NCBI RefSeq assembly: GCF_036588685.1
Contig: NC_086374.1
Location: 22,250,886 to 22,314,885, forward strand
DNA from: Mytilus trossulus
Lineage: Eukaryota > Mollusca > Bivalvia > Mytilida > Mytilidae
Reading direction: 5' to 3'
Length of the DNA stretch: 64,000 nt
The notes beneath the pieces were generated by a model. That model saw only the letters and a program-made list of their open reading frames with translations. It did no database searches and was not told where the DNA came from. Both the position numbers and the translations under genes were made by a program. Each line of letters opens with the position of its first letter. The stretch's first letter is position 1. Positions 31,701 to 40,140 of the stretch are shown here, one piece after another.

Positions 31701-32721
31701 TAAATATATGTTTGTTGAAATCCACATTGAGTTCCAAGTCTAAGTGTACTAGTCGACAGTCTTCTGGGTGAGAGTGGGAACTAGGGTCATTTGGACTTAA
31801 ACCTTCTTTTGTCATAGTTCTGTAAAAAAGATAAAAGTTAAATTTTTATTTAAGATATATAAATGTGTTAATATAGATTGCTTCAAGTGTGATACAATGT
31901 TTATCCACTATATATAGACAGTTAAACTGTCAAATCTAAACATGAGACTTGTCATATTCAAAATTTTAACTCTGTTGAGAATGGATGAATATCACATTGC
32001 ATGAGATTTTGTGGGGGAATATGTTTCTCTAATGCTTTTCAGACGATATGCAGACAACTTTAAACCTTCCTTTAGAATGATCTGAAAAAACATGTGTTCT
32101 TTTTATGTGGTGCAACAGACATGGTCGCCTTTTTTCATGAAATGACAATGGGAATCTTGGAGGAGAGCAAGAAAATTTAACGTGACAATCAATTATATTC
32201 AATAAAGAACTGAGATCAAATAAACCATATGTTGACTATAAAATACAAGTAATCAACATGATCAACAGGTCAGGAAAAAGACAAATCTGGGTAGAATTAG
32301 AGAATATGTTTTAATGTCTCAGTTGTTATGCCTAACAACTCTAAATTGTTTAGGCTTTGTACAATCAGAAGAAAAAGAAAAGGCAGCAAAATTTTTGACA
32401 ACTCATAACAAAATTAAGAAAGCTTATAAAAGATTTAATACTTATAATTCCTGTCAAGCTATAGACCGTTGATTTCAAATGGGGAGTTTAATACATGCAC
32501 ATAAGATACCCAAATTTAAGATGAAAGAATCTGATGCAAAATGAAAGTAATCATGTAATAGCTCCAATTTTTCTGATGCATTCTTCATATACAATCATTT
32601 GACAACAGTCGAGTCATTTATGTGCAGTGACAAAGAAAAAAATTTACCCATATCGCCAATATTGAATACCAGTAGCTAAGAAAATTAAACTGACAGCACT
32701 CTTGATTAGGAATGGTATCAT
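10442..32721 (-). CDS. LTA4H: leukotriene A4 hydrolase / M1 family aminopeptidase, complete gene
   Basis: Exons in transcript order: 32648-32721, 31648-31819, 30060-30199, 29302-29413, 28851-28919, 28107-28264, 27358-27430, 25548-25688, 24922-25016, 24385-24499 or 24217-24331, 23794-23935, 23059-23162, 21416-21486, 17427-17580, 15334-15416, 11416-11520, 10442-10565. All have GT/AG borders and phases that join to 644 codons including the stop (643 residues; 617 from Met27, against 611 in human LTA4H). The enzyme hydrolyses LTA4 to LTB4 and trims N-terminal residues from peptides. Visible motifs are GGMEN (298-302), zinc site HEISH (325-329) with third ligand Glu348, PYEKG with proton donor Tyr413, and RMKFVRP near the C-terminus. 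Spacing equals human numbering plus 30. SQCQ|AIHCRS and CQDTPSVK are closer to LTA4H than to aminopeptidase B. Introns are full of mobile DNA. Confidence 0.93.
13080..13700. repeat. four tandem ~160-bp units inside the 1.9-kb element
   Basis: Each unit carries GGCCCCTAATTCCTAAA, then an ACTCCCAAAAT block, then CCTTCCTTTT, then ATTTCATAGATTTCT, then GTGCGAAAACCAAGA. The spacing by hand is 161, 161 and 159 bases. Confidence 0.8.
13719..13752. repeat. (ACG)n microsatellite
   Basis: About eleven GAC/ACG triplets in a row near the end of the 1.9-kb element. They create poly-Arg and poly-Ser open frames on the two strands that are not genes. Confidence 0.95.
14845..15110 (+). repeat. 265-bp dispersed repeat, copy 1
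   Basis: This is nearly identical to 53065-53335 over about 265 bases, starting at TTTATTTAACGCA and running through GTGAGAGGGTTAGCGCTATAG and GAAAATGCCTGTACCAAG to a T-rich end. One copy lies in an LTA4H intron and the other in an intron of the SCO-spondin-like gene. Confidence 0.8.
15654..17315. mobile_element. candidate 1.7-kb non-autonomous DNA element with inverted ends
   Basis: The left end (ATAGCAGAGACATATA, then AGAGATTGGCAACTT, then AACTTCACGCGTG at 15714-15725) is mirrored at the right end (CACGCGTGAAGT at 17254, then the inverse of AGAGATTAGCGACTTG, then TACATGTCTCTGTATA). The ends match imperfectly. No coding sequence is seen inside. It occupies most of the intron between LTA4H exons 14 and 15. 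Confidence 0.5.
17427..17580 (-). CDS. LTA4H: LTA4H exon 14, start of C-terminal helical domain, LINE at its acceptor
   Basis: The exon encodes [16 protein letters not shown] onward to FLYKVLLLE, the start of the alpha-helical C-terminal domain. Its acceptor (TAATTATAG at 17589-17581) lies within the 16-bp target-site duplication of the LINE at 17590-20509 and is preceded by the LINE poly(A) tail, so no pyrimidine tract stands before it. The remaining C-terminal exons (15334-15416, 11416-11520, 10442-10565) follow normally and end in TAA at 10444-10442. Confidence 0.85.
17574..17589. repeat. LINE target-site duplication, left copy (contains exon 14 acceptor)
   Basis: ATCATATCTATAATTA is identical to 20510-20525. 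On the minus strand it reads TAATTATAG|ATATGAT, i.e. the 3' splice site and the first seven bases of LTA4H exon 14. Confidence 0.93.
17590..20509 (-). mobile_element. 5'-truncated L1/Tx1-like LINE with intact RT frame
   Basis: The 3' end is a poly(A) tract (T run at about 17593-17605 on the plus strand). A 3' UTR of about 590 bases follows, then an uninterrupted frame from 20509 to the stop at 18198. The frame lacks the endonuclease and the first part of the reverse transcriptase (5' truncation) but keeps [35 protein letters not shown] and the catalytic box ADDTTLF, then an RNA-binding-like part and a C-terminal zinc-knuckle-like CNFC...H...C. It is flanked by perfect 16-bp target-site duplications. 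Together with the unbroken frame, this marks a recent insertion. It lies in the same orientation as the LTA4H transcript. Confidence 0.93.
20510..20525. repeat. LINE target-site duplication, right copy (original splice-site context)
   Basis: The same 16 bases as 17574-17589. On the minus strand this copy is preceded by a T-rich stretch (TTTATTTATTTCATTACTG then TTC), which is the original pyrimidine-rich intron end, so it may still act as an acceptor. After it, the sequence runs straight into the LINE. Confidence 0.9.
21745..22770. mobile_element. 1-kb non-autonomous DNA transposon with TAA duplication (Harbinger-like)
   Basis: A 33-bp end at 21748-21780 (GGCCAGGATTTTTTAATTTG onward) is the inverse of 22735-22767 with about two mismatches. 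TAA flanks both sides (21745-21747, 22768-22770). A three-base TWA duplication is typical of PIF/Harbinger elements. There is no transposase frame; the interior includes a poly-C run near 22506. It lies in the intron between LTA4H exons 12 and 13. Confidence 0.75.
23794..23935 (-). CDS. LTA4H: LTA4H exon 11: active-site Asp/Tyr exon
   Basis: The exon encodes the segment with [17 protein letters not shown]. Asp405 and Tyr413 of the model match human Asp375 (epoxide hydrolase) and Tyr383 (peptidase proton donor). Phe408 takes the place of human Tyr378. The donor is GTAATA, phase 1. Confidence 0.9.
24217..24331 (-). CDS. LTA4H: LTA4H exon 10b: alternative third-zinc-ligand exon
   Basis: This exon has the same length and phases as exon 10a, 53 bases downstream of it, with acceptor TTTATGGTCAG and donor GTAAGAATTC. 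It encodes [20 protein letters not shown] and ends GWNDLQQSV. If spliced after 10a, the frame shifts and TGA follows after two codons. The very short spacer between the copies may by itself block splicing of both. Confidence 0.88.
24385..24499 (-). CDS. LTA4H: LTA4H exon 10a: alternative third-zinc-ligand exon
   Basis: The exon is 115 nt with acceptor CCATGGTAG and donor GTAAGATC. It encodes [20 protein letters not shown] and ends RWIELQQSV. The Glu of NEGH is the third zinc ligand. It differs from exon 10b by 7 of 38 residues and about 17 of 115 bases (hand count), with no stop or broken splice site, so it looks like a functional duplicate rather than a dead one. Its GRMYGEPYR segment is closer to the human GRLFGEKFR than is 10b. 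Because 115 is not a multiple of three, it cannot be used together with 10b. Confidence 0.88.
24922..25016 (-). CDS. LTA4H: LTA4H exon 9: HEXXH zinc site
   Basis: The exon encodes [20 protein letters not shown] and on to NPEHF. HEISH provides two zinc-binding His and the catalytic Glu of gluzincins. It ends in phase 2 (TG of Trp), and both alternative exons that follow begin with the G that completes this Trp. Confidence 0.93.
25548..25688 (-). CDS. LTA4H: LTA4H exon 8: GGMEN substrate-binding exon
   Basis: The exon encodes 47 residues from [13 protein letters not shown] to FVTPTLL, including [18 protein letters not shown] and the M1-family exopeptidase motif GGMEN, which binds the substrate N-terminus. 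The acceptor is TTTTTATAG and the donor GTACGT. The first 88 bases plus the nine-base acceptor tail are the source of the 97-bp tandem array lying immediately upstream in the transcript (25698-26473). The amplified part stops just before GGMEN. Confidence 0.9.
25601..26473 (-). repeat. array of nine 97-bp units derived from LTA4H exon 8
   Basis: The anchor CCTCAGCTGTCTTTAACATT starts at 25661, 25758, 25855, 25952, 26049, 26146, 26243 and 26340, exactly 97 bases apart, with a degenerate ninth at 26437. Each unit on the minus strand equals nine bases of acceptor (TTTTTCTAG) plus the first 88 bases of exon 8; the first unit (25601-25697) is the real exon. Copies anchored at 26049-26340 are almost identical to each other, while the two next to the exon and the outermost one differ (CCCCTGAGATACAGACC). 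Every unit therefore carries a strong-looking 3' splice site. Confidence 0.95.
26935..27150. repeat. degenerate dispersed repeat copy
   Basis: Resembles 41555-41760 and, inverted, 63800-63960: it shares the TTTGAATGGTTTTAAAATGAC / CCCTTTATAG / GTGTTGAAGAC sequence of words. No gene content. Confidence 0.5.
27700..27965 (+). repeat. intronic repeat family, copy 1
   Basis: About 260 bases shared with 30205-30460 and 30590-30885. Common blocks are GTACATAGATTGGCACTATCA, AGTGGACCGTGA, GTGTACTAAGTTTCAAGTTGA, then CCTGAAGCG and GCCCATAAATGGGGC. All three copies lie in LTA4H introns in the same orientation, opposite to the gene. Confidence 0.7.
29819..30030. mobile_element. 212-bp MITE, TACTGTGGATTCATT ends
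   Basis: TACTGTGGATTCATT at the left end is the exact inverse of AATGAATCCACAGTA at 30016-30030. The pairing continues imperfectly inward (ATACCAATTTT against AAAATTGGTACC). It lies in the LTA4H intron between exons 3 and 4. Confidence 0.8.
30205..30460 (+). repeat. intronic repeat family, copy 2
   Basis: Shares GTGTACTAAGTTTCAATTTGA and ACCTGAAGCGGGACAAACGG with copies 1 and 3. It begins immediately beyond the acceptor of LTA4H exon 3. Confidence 0.7.
30590..30885 (+). repeat. intronic repeat family, copy 3
   Basis: Starts with AACAAGAATGTGTCC, also seen at the head of copy 2, and ends at GCCCATAAATGGGGC. At 30883-30955 it runs into the widespread GATGTGGTATGATTGCCA mussel repeat. Confidence 0.7.
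31648..31819 (-). CDS. LTA4H: LTA4H exon 2: N-terminal beta domain with internal start
   Basis: A strong acceptor (TTTTTTACAG) precedes AACTATGAC. The Met at 31815 aligns with the start of the cytosolic vertebrate enzyme. The following residues ([10 protein letters not shown], then [10 protein letters not shown]) are the typical start of the N-terminal saddle-like beta domain. The donor is GTATGT at 31647, phase 0. Confidence 0.85.
32648..32721 (-). CDS. LTA4H: LTA4H exon 1: hydrophobic N-terminal extension
   Basis: The exon encodes 24 residues from ATG at 32721, with TAG directly before that ATG in frame, so the start is well bounded. The peptide begins MIPFLIK and continues with an uncharged run ([11 protein letters not shown]) ending in QYWRYG, which looks like a signal anchor or an uncleaved signal peptide. 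The donor GTAAAT at 32647 leaves phase 2, and the next exon (acceptor at 31820) supplies one base to complete Gly and continues Thr-Met-Thr-Lys. If this exon is skipped or unused, translation can start at that Met (31815), giving the usual cytosolic form. An AG at 32742-32743 may be an acceptor for a further 5' UTR exon. Confidence 0.65.
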
Positions 32722-33106
32722 CTAGGTGTAGGAATACCAATCTCTGGAAACAAATACATACTGTCAATTCCAAAACCATGATGATGTCATAGGGTTTACA
32801 TGATTCTTTATTTCAAAATGGGCTTACAATATATATATGAATGAGTTATTATTTTACTCAACTGTTTTCTTTAGAATGCTCTCCACTAAAATTAAAATGG
32901 CTTGGAAATTTTTCTTTATCAATTCATTTCTTCAAGGGTTATGATCAGTTATCTTTCATAGACATCTTGAGATATCTGTACTATAGGGTTAAAGCATGAA
33001 TATTGGGGAATATTGTTCCGAGTAGAATTTTATATTGCACGAGCTTGCGAGTGCAATATTTGTTCTACCAGGGATAATATTCCTCAATAGTTATGCAATA
33101 ACCCTT

Positions 33107-33284
33107 TTATTGTATAGCAATATAATATTTGAAAGTAAAAAATGGTTTAAACTAGGATTTTGTCTTTGATGATGTCATGAATTTTAAAGATGTGTTGCAC
33201 TAGTCAGCTAGTGCAATGTTAGAATTTATTGCACTCTTACTTTTGGTTATTTTCTGTGAGAAATATTATATTGCTATGCAATAA
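33107..33284. mobile_element. 178-bp foldback element with 24-bp inverted ends
   Basis: The 24 bases at 33107-33130 are the inverse of 33261-33284 with one mismatch. The flanks on both sides contain related GTGCAATA words. Confidence 0.65.
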
Positions 33285-34394
33285 ATTATAATATTCAATC
33301 AATGTACATTATGTTAAAAGCTACAAACTACCAAGTGTATACATATACATTAGTTTTTAATACATATATAAGAAAGACATGATAGATGAGCGAATATTTC
33401 ACACCATACCAAAGTCTCAGCAGACAAAAAAAACAGAAACAATCACTTATTATACATTACATGTACATAAACATGAAGATCAGAGGTAAATTTTCTCTAT
33501 TATCTCATTGAATCAATAAAAGATCAAAATAGTGAAATAAAAAAATCACCACTGTCTAAACCTTTGGGTAGGGTTTGGGCAAACCAAAATATTTTTTAGT
33601 GTGGCCTAACCAATAAAAATAATAAGCTTTTGTCATGTTTGTGGAAAATATCAAAGAAAATGTTATAAACACTTATTGAAGTGATTACATTTTTACTTCT
33701 CAAATTACCTCTTTCAATGAGCCCTCTACTTTTGTGAAACCACTTAAAGATGCAATTCTGAAAATCACTTGTATTAGTAGTACATGTACCCCTGACTGTA
33801 TAAATTTCATGTTAAAAAACACATTTATACCCCAACAAAAATTTGAAGGCATTTATTTTATGGGTGGATCATTATAACATTAACAGACGAAGAATTATCT
33901 AAATGATATTTGTTATAAAGTTCGCCTCACTTTTTATTACTGTATCATCTGTTACAGTTATTATAATTGACAGATCAGCAACTCTCACATGTCTGCACAT
34001 TCTTATATAAACATGTAATTAAATAGATCAATTGAAGTTCTTATACACATGTTGTTATTCTGTAGTCTGACCATCAAACGATGTACTTGTTAATAAATTA
34101 GTTATAGAAACTGGATTGTATTATTACATAGCAAATATATTACAATATTTGCTCGTGTAGTTAGTTGTGTCTTCAGTTATATTTGTTTTCTCTTGATGGG
34201 AAGGCAGAGAATACACTTTTACAGTTTAATTTGGTTGAAATATACATTTGTATGTATATCATCAAATTTCTTAACAGATTATATTACATGAATTATACAA
34301 TTGCTGTCTTTAGATGAGTTAAATATGTGATTTTATTGACTTTAAAAAAAATGATGTTCACTGAGGCCAACAGTGATTTTACCAGATGCTGATT

Positions 34395-34461
34395 TAACCC
34401 GGTGCTGATTTGACTAGAACTCAGGATTATCCTGAGTTCTAGTCAAATCAGCACCGGGTTA
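34395..34461. repeat. perfect 32-bp inverted repeat with 3-nt loop
   Basis: 34395-34426 is the exact inverse of 34430-34461, with TTA between. This is an uninterrupted 32-bp stem, too long to be chance. Confidence 0.95.
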
Positions 34462-34646
34462 TTTTTCACATTGCATTGAAAACTCATTGGTGGCCTTGGG
34501 GTGTTGTCTGCTCTTTGTTCAGCTTGTTGTCTCTTTGACATATATTCCCTCAATTATATTTCGTTCGGTAGACAACCAAGAAATAAACGTGTATACACTG
34601 TATGCAGAAAATGCACTCACAATTCTACAGTCTACAACTACAATAG

Positions 34647-34955
34647 TCCAAATAATTATGACATCTTGAAAGGCTATTATATTTTTTTTCTTTGATGCCT
34701 TACTTCAACTGAACCATAGTTTTACATTATCCGGAAATTCAGGTCCGTGAAAATGTACCCAGTTTGGTTCAAAAATATATTTCATAAACCTAAAATGAAG
34801 CATCTTTAGGAGAAATCAGCTAAACGTTTTATAGATAAAGCAGTAAATTCCCTCTCAAAGTCCAACTGAAAATATGATTTTGGCGTTATGACGTCGAAGT
34901 AAGGCATCAAAGAAAAAAAATATAATAGCCTTTCATGACGTCATAATTATTTGGA
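34647..34955. mobile_element. foldback element with 60-bp arms
   Basis: 34647-34706 and 34896-34955 are inverse copies with about two mismatches in 60 bases; the spacer is 189 bases. A third partial copy of the outer part (AGACGTCATAATTATTTGGAC) follows at 34976-34996. The spacer is unique AT-rich sequence without a gene. Confidence 0.85.
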
Positions 34956-36186
34956 AATATTTTAGCCTTTCAAGACGTCATAATTATTTGGACTACAACT
35001 ATAAAAACAAAAAAGTTTTTTATACAAGTGCCTGTTTTCTGACATATGCCATGGAATTTTTTCTATGAATCTTTTGAACTCTTCATAGAAAACGTAATTG
35101 CAGATTTGCTTCAAAAAAAACTCAAAAGTAAGTTGGATAAAGTAACATATGAAACAGGTTCACAACCTTTCTTACAACTGTTGTCTAAATTTCATTCGGC
35201 TTGCAGCAATTTTGGAAATCGAACCTAGAATGAGTTATCTCCCATTTACGTAGAAAACATGGAAGTTGGTCCCGATGTTGACTTCCAAATCCCGTGATAT
35301 TAATTACAATTATTTTTTACATACAATTTCAATTTCATTAATTTGTTCTTTTTTGTTGTTGTGTCATGATTGTGATAATAACGCCAGTGCAAGATTAAAT
35401 TAAGTGAAATAAAGCATATGAAAAAAAAATGAAATTAACTATTTTTCAAAGTGGGAGTACTAGAAAAAACTTTGGATGTCAAGTTTAGATAAATTTCGTG
35501 CATTTAATGATCCTGTTGATTCGTATGACATCTATGTTTTACAACTCTCCACACAATATTTCCACACACCAAAGAAAAATGTTCGTATGTATGTATACAC
35601 ATATGATGTATATGTTCTTTTGATGATAGTCAGTATCATCAGAGCATATGTCTCTGGTATAATGGACTTTAATTCAATAAAAATTACTTACATACTTATT
35701 TACTAGAACAATATAATTACAAGAATTTGATAAAACATCAGATAGATTTTATCCTTGTCAAACTCCAAGTTCACAATTTATGAACACAAACATTCAACAT
35801 TAGATATATGATTTAAGGATTATGTACCCTTGTGCTGCTTCTGCTGAATGCTTAACATATGGACATTTTGTAGAAAATCCGCACCCTTTCCCCTTGTACT
35901 TTCATATTTGGCAATTCGGTGCTTGATAGATAGAGAACTATTGCATGCAGTGCTAGCAATGATTTCCTTAAAGTCATATGAAACCTCAAATCAAGGATTT
36001 GTATAGTCTAACTCTACAGATCCTTGCTCAAATTAAGAGAAAATGATGCATATGGTTTTTTTTATAACTAAATGGATACTTTTCATTATTAAACGTATGT
36101 ACATATAGTTTTGTCTGAAGAAAATTCTTTAATTTTTCCACTTTAAAGGAAGAAATTTACTTTTTTAATTAAAAAAAAATGAACGA

Positions 36187-36239
36187 AAAAGGTCACTTGC
36201 ATACGGAAAATATGTCGAGCCGTATGCAAGTGACCTTTT
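36187..36239. repeat. 20-bp perfect hairpin arms, 13-nt loop
   Basis: AAAAGGTCACTTGCATACGG at 36187-36206 is the exact inverse of 36220-36239; a few more outer bases pair with one bulge. Confidence 0.9.
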
Positions 36240-36460
36240 CCGTTCTTTTGTTTTGTTTTATATATATACTGAATAAGGCCGTTATATTTTTCTCGTTTGA
36301 ATTGTTTTTCATTGTCATTTCGAGGCCTTTTATAGTTGACTATTCGGTATTGGCTTTGCTCATTGTTGACCTAAAGTTGTTTATTTCTGTGTCATTTTAG
36401 TCTCTTGTGGAGATTTTTTTTTTTTTTTTTATTATTAATCTTTTTGGTGTTCAAACTACA

Positions 36461-36481
36461 GTGCATACATACATACATACA
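36461..36481. repeat. (CATA)n microsatellite
   Basis: About five CATA units close to the LINE 3' end. Confidence 0.85.
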
Positions 36482-36654
36482 TTTTACAATACATAAGTGA
36501 TTGACCTATGGCATAGTCATACTATTGATATTTTTTTCGAATAAGACATAGTAAAAAACAAATACAAGTAAATGATGTGAATAATCGGTATATGGTACAA
36601 GTAAAAGATACTTTGGAATACATTAAATATAAAATGGTCATATCGAGAATAAAT

Positions 36655-37310
36655 TTAATTAATAACTTCCATAAATTCCCCCCATCTGTCGACAAATGAC
36701 TCGTGCTTGTCCTTAGAAAGATATAAATATTCTAATATCTCCAGACGTCTTTTCAAAAATTTGAGAAAAGCTTGCACAGATATAAACAATCTGTCTAATT
36801 GTGTGTACTTTACATAATTAATGTAATATTTTGCCTGTAAAATACAATAGTTTAACACTAAGTTATCAGAATTCAATATACCAAAAATGACACTGTCTTT
36901 ATCTAAAAATATTTTTACTCCAAAAACTAAATGCCACCAATTAGAAAATTCTCTCCAAAGTCGTTTTATTTCTATACATTCAAAAAATTTATGCTCTATA
37001 GTTTCTATTTCTTTACAACTGGCACACTCATTAGTTAAAGAAAGTTTATATTTTTCAAGGAGATAATTATGTGAGACTATTCTGTGTAACACTTTATATT
37101 GAAAAGCTTGTAGTTTGCTTTCAATAGTACATTTAAAAGCTAGTGAATAAATATTGTTCCATTTTTCGTCACTAATTTCTATATTAAAACTTTCTTCCCA
37201 CCTTTGTTGTGAAATAGGAGAAACACTTACCCGATCGATAAAAAGTGAATATACATCTTTAGTATATAATTTGCTAATAGGCATTTTTTTATTCTCATGC
37301 TCAAAAACGA
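36655..37310 (-). pseudogene. LINE C-terminal fragment with zinc-knuckle-like motif
   Basis: The 209-residue frame holds CASCKEIETIEHKFFEC, the same CxxC...H...C arrangement as in the intact LINE at 17590-20509, so the two belong to related families. Upstream of it about 130 residues present in the intact LINE are missing and SINE-tail sequence is found instead. Confidence 0.75.
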
Positions 37311-37312
37311 AT

Positions 37313-37392
37313 CCAAAAGAGTTAGTTTAAACATATTTATTTATAGTGGATTGGGAAACAAGTTTTACAACTTATATTAATCCCTTTCCACT
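37313..37392 (-). mobile_element. SINE tail fragment inside the degraded LINE
   Basis: On the minus strand it reads AAAGTGGAAAGGGATTAATA, then AACTTGTTTCCCAATCCACTA, then AATATGTTTAAACTAAC, matching the last 75 bases of the SINE at 58791-59151. It introduces stop codons and sits where the LINE protein has lost a block. Confidence 0.75.
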
Positions 37393-37577
37393 TTGCGGGT
37401 GACACCCTTGAAACGTTTCCAAGCAGATAGCACTTCTATATAAAAAAGAGGTGCTTTTAAATTTAAAAACTCAAATTCACATCTGCTCATAAATAAATCC
37501 TCTAAATCAAAAAGGGAGAAGAATGCTTTGGAAACATGTTTCCATTTAGAGTCATGTTCTGACAAAAATCTGTTTAC

Positions 37578-38930
37578 CTACATGATACGAAAGGATAACA
37601 GCTGTACTTCAAAATTTGGTGCTTTCAGTCCCCCCTCGCTAGGAGACTTTTGAATAACTTCCGATTTAACTTTCGGAGCACTATCATTCCATAAAAAGTT
37701 ATTAATGTCCCTTTGTATTTTAATTACATATCTTGGTACATGTGTAGATGAAATGACATAAATAAGCTTCGATATTGCAAGTGATTTAAGAATTACGATT
37801 TTACCGATCAAGGAAAGGTTTCTGATCCTCCACATTTTAATAATTGATTCCATTTTTTCTATGCATGTATCTAAGTTAGAACAAACCATTTCATCAAAAG
37901 CGTTAAATTTTAAACCTAAGGTTTTAAAACCATCTGTCCATTTAATAGGAAGGGAACCTTCTTTGTTAAATTTATTTCTTCCAATCCATGTTGCTTCGGT
38001 TTTCGAAAAATTGACTTTTAACCCTGAACACTTCTCAAAATCATTAAAGGAATCTAATAAAATTTGCGAAGAAAATACATCTTTCAAAAAACAAGTGGTA
38101 TCATCAGCCAACTGTGAAATTTTTATTTCATTATCCCCAATTTGTATACCTGATATATGGTTGTTCTTACGAATATTTATTGCCAGCAGTTCAACGGCCA
38201 AAATAAATAAAAACGGAGATAAAGGACACCCTTGTCGAACACCTATCTCAATTTTGAACGGACTAGAACTAAATCCATTATTAACGACAAGACTAGATAT
38301 ATTTGAGTATAAAGTTAAGACCCATTTCCGGAACTTGCTACCAAAATTAAAACAAGCCAATGCTTTTTGAATAAATTTCCATTCTAGCGTATCAAACGCC
38401 TTTTCGAAATCGACTTGTAATATAAGCCCTGGATAATTTTTTAAAGTAGTAAACAATATAATATCAGCAATTAGTCGTAGATTTTCACCAATATATCTAC
38501 CAGCCACATATCCTGTCTGATCCGGATCTATAAGTTTCGGAAGAAATAATTTCATTCTTTCCGCAATAACTTTGGCTAATAATTTGTAGTCAAAATTTAA
38601 GAGAGAAAGAGGTCGCCAGTTCGACAAGAGTGTTCTATCTTTATCTTTCTTTGGAATAAGAGTCAGAATATCCCGTCTTTGGTCTATTGAGAGGGTTCCG
38701 GTCTCGAAGGAATATCCATAGCTTTCCAAAACATATTTTTTTACATCAGTCCACAAAAATTTGTAAATCTCAGCGGTAAGCCCATCTGTACCAGAGCTTT
38801 TATTATTTTTAAATGTTTTTAAAACTTTAACGCACTCAGATTCTGAAATATTAGCATCGCATATATCCTTTTCCAGATCTGTTAGCTTAGGAATAAAATT
38901 TAAATCAAAAAAGTTAGAATCACCTATCAT
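37578..38930 (-). pseudogene. LINE reverse transcriptase domain, with nonsense codon
   Basis: Reverse transcriptase motifs in order: LSNWRPLSLLNFDYKLLAK, LQVDFEKAFDTLEW, GVRQGCPLSPFLF and the catalytic box LADDTTCF. An in-frame TAG at 37580-37578 (after LLSFRIM) is a probable Trp-to-stop change, since the same frame continues for another 65 codons below it. Confidence 0.88.
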
Positions 38931-40140
38931 GGTCTTCTTTTGATGAGTACAGATTTTCGTAGAAATTTCTCTCTTCGTTTAGAATTTTTTCTTGTGACAA
39001 TATTTCAATGTCGTTTACAACTAATTTGTTAATACATTTATTTTTATAGTTACGTTTTTCTAATGATAAGAAATATTTTGAATTTCTTTCATTGCCTTCG
39101 CAGTGCTCGGCATGTGATCGTATAATAGCCCCTCTTGTTTGATTATTTACTATTTGCTCTAAATCTTCTTTAACAATATCTAATTCAATTAAAAGTGTAT
39201 TTATATCTTTATCTAAATATGTACGAGAGAGATTTTTCTGAATTTCGTCTTGTCGTTTTTTTAAACTGGACTCTCTTTCCCGCAATTTCATGTTTTTATA
39301 TTTGGAATATTTGACGTTTGCGCCCCGTATTTCACTTTTAATGGTATCCCATTTTAAATTTTTGTTTTCTAAATTTTGATATTTATCATCACATTCTGAT
39401 AAAGTATTTTTGACTATATCCACATAATCTTTGTCTGTCAATAAACCCGAGTTGAATTTCCAGAAACCGGGACCTCTCTCACTAAAGTTTTCGCCTGACA
39501 GTGTCAACTTGATAAGACTATGATCAGATTTTATAGACGGAACAATGGATGTTTTGGTAACACTGCCAAACAACCAAAAATCTAAGCGACATTGTATAAG
39601 CGGGGTTCTTTGACGCCAAGTACATAATCTAGAGTCAACATTTTTTGTCCTCCAAATATCACATAACTCAAATTCTTCTATAAAATCTTCTAATTTACTC
39701 GTATATTTGACAGGTGTGTTATATTTTGAACCACCCATTTTGTCTAAAGATGGATTTAGTATCGTATTAAAATCTCCACCCAAAACAAGATTTTGTTCTA
39801 ACTTTTCATTTAATAAAATCTTTAATTTTTCAATATATTCAATTTTGTCATTTTCAAAGTTTTTGGTCGGTGCATAATAATTCACAAAAACAAAATCTGT
39901 GTTATCAATTTCAACAAATAGAATGAGATACCTTCCCTTTAGAGTTCGTTTCCCCGTGCGAAAAATAAATATCTCCACCCCATTCCCTTTTCCATATAGT
40001 TTCATACGATTCAGTACTGTGTGTTTCTTGCAAGAAAATGATGTCGCTTTGAAATTTTGTTAACCAAAGAAACATGGATTTGCGTTTAAAATCGTTTCCA
40101 AAGCCATTTACATTAAGAAAAGTTAAATTGATCCATCTAG
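38920..40140 (-). pseudogene. LINE endonuclease domain, frameshifted
   Basis: The AP-endonuclease motifs are VLGGDFNTIL and IKSDHSLI. The start of the domain, with FLNVNGFG and IIFLQETHS, is in another frame above about 39945, so a frameshift near there separates it from the main frame (38920-40005). The frame ends at KEDHDR and the reverse transcriptase continues in a different frame overlapping by about 11 bases. Confidence 0.85.

Larger units (their letters stand above)
32722..36404. other. upstream flank of LTA4H, intergenic with foldbacks
   Basis: No coding exon was identified. The LTA4H promoter and any 5' UTR exon should lie just above 32721, but no TATA or other clear element stands out in this AT-rich DNA. 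The stretch holds several inverted-repeat structures, listed separately, and its right end merges into a widespread mussel repeat (36200-36412) that was split by the second LINE. Confidence 0.45.

Noticed and set aside
37861..38370. 169-codon plus-strand frame
   Set aside because: Antisense shadow of the LINE reverse transcriptase, which has recognisable motifs on the minus strand.
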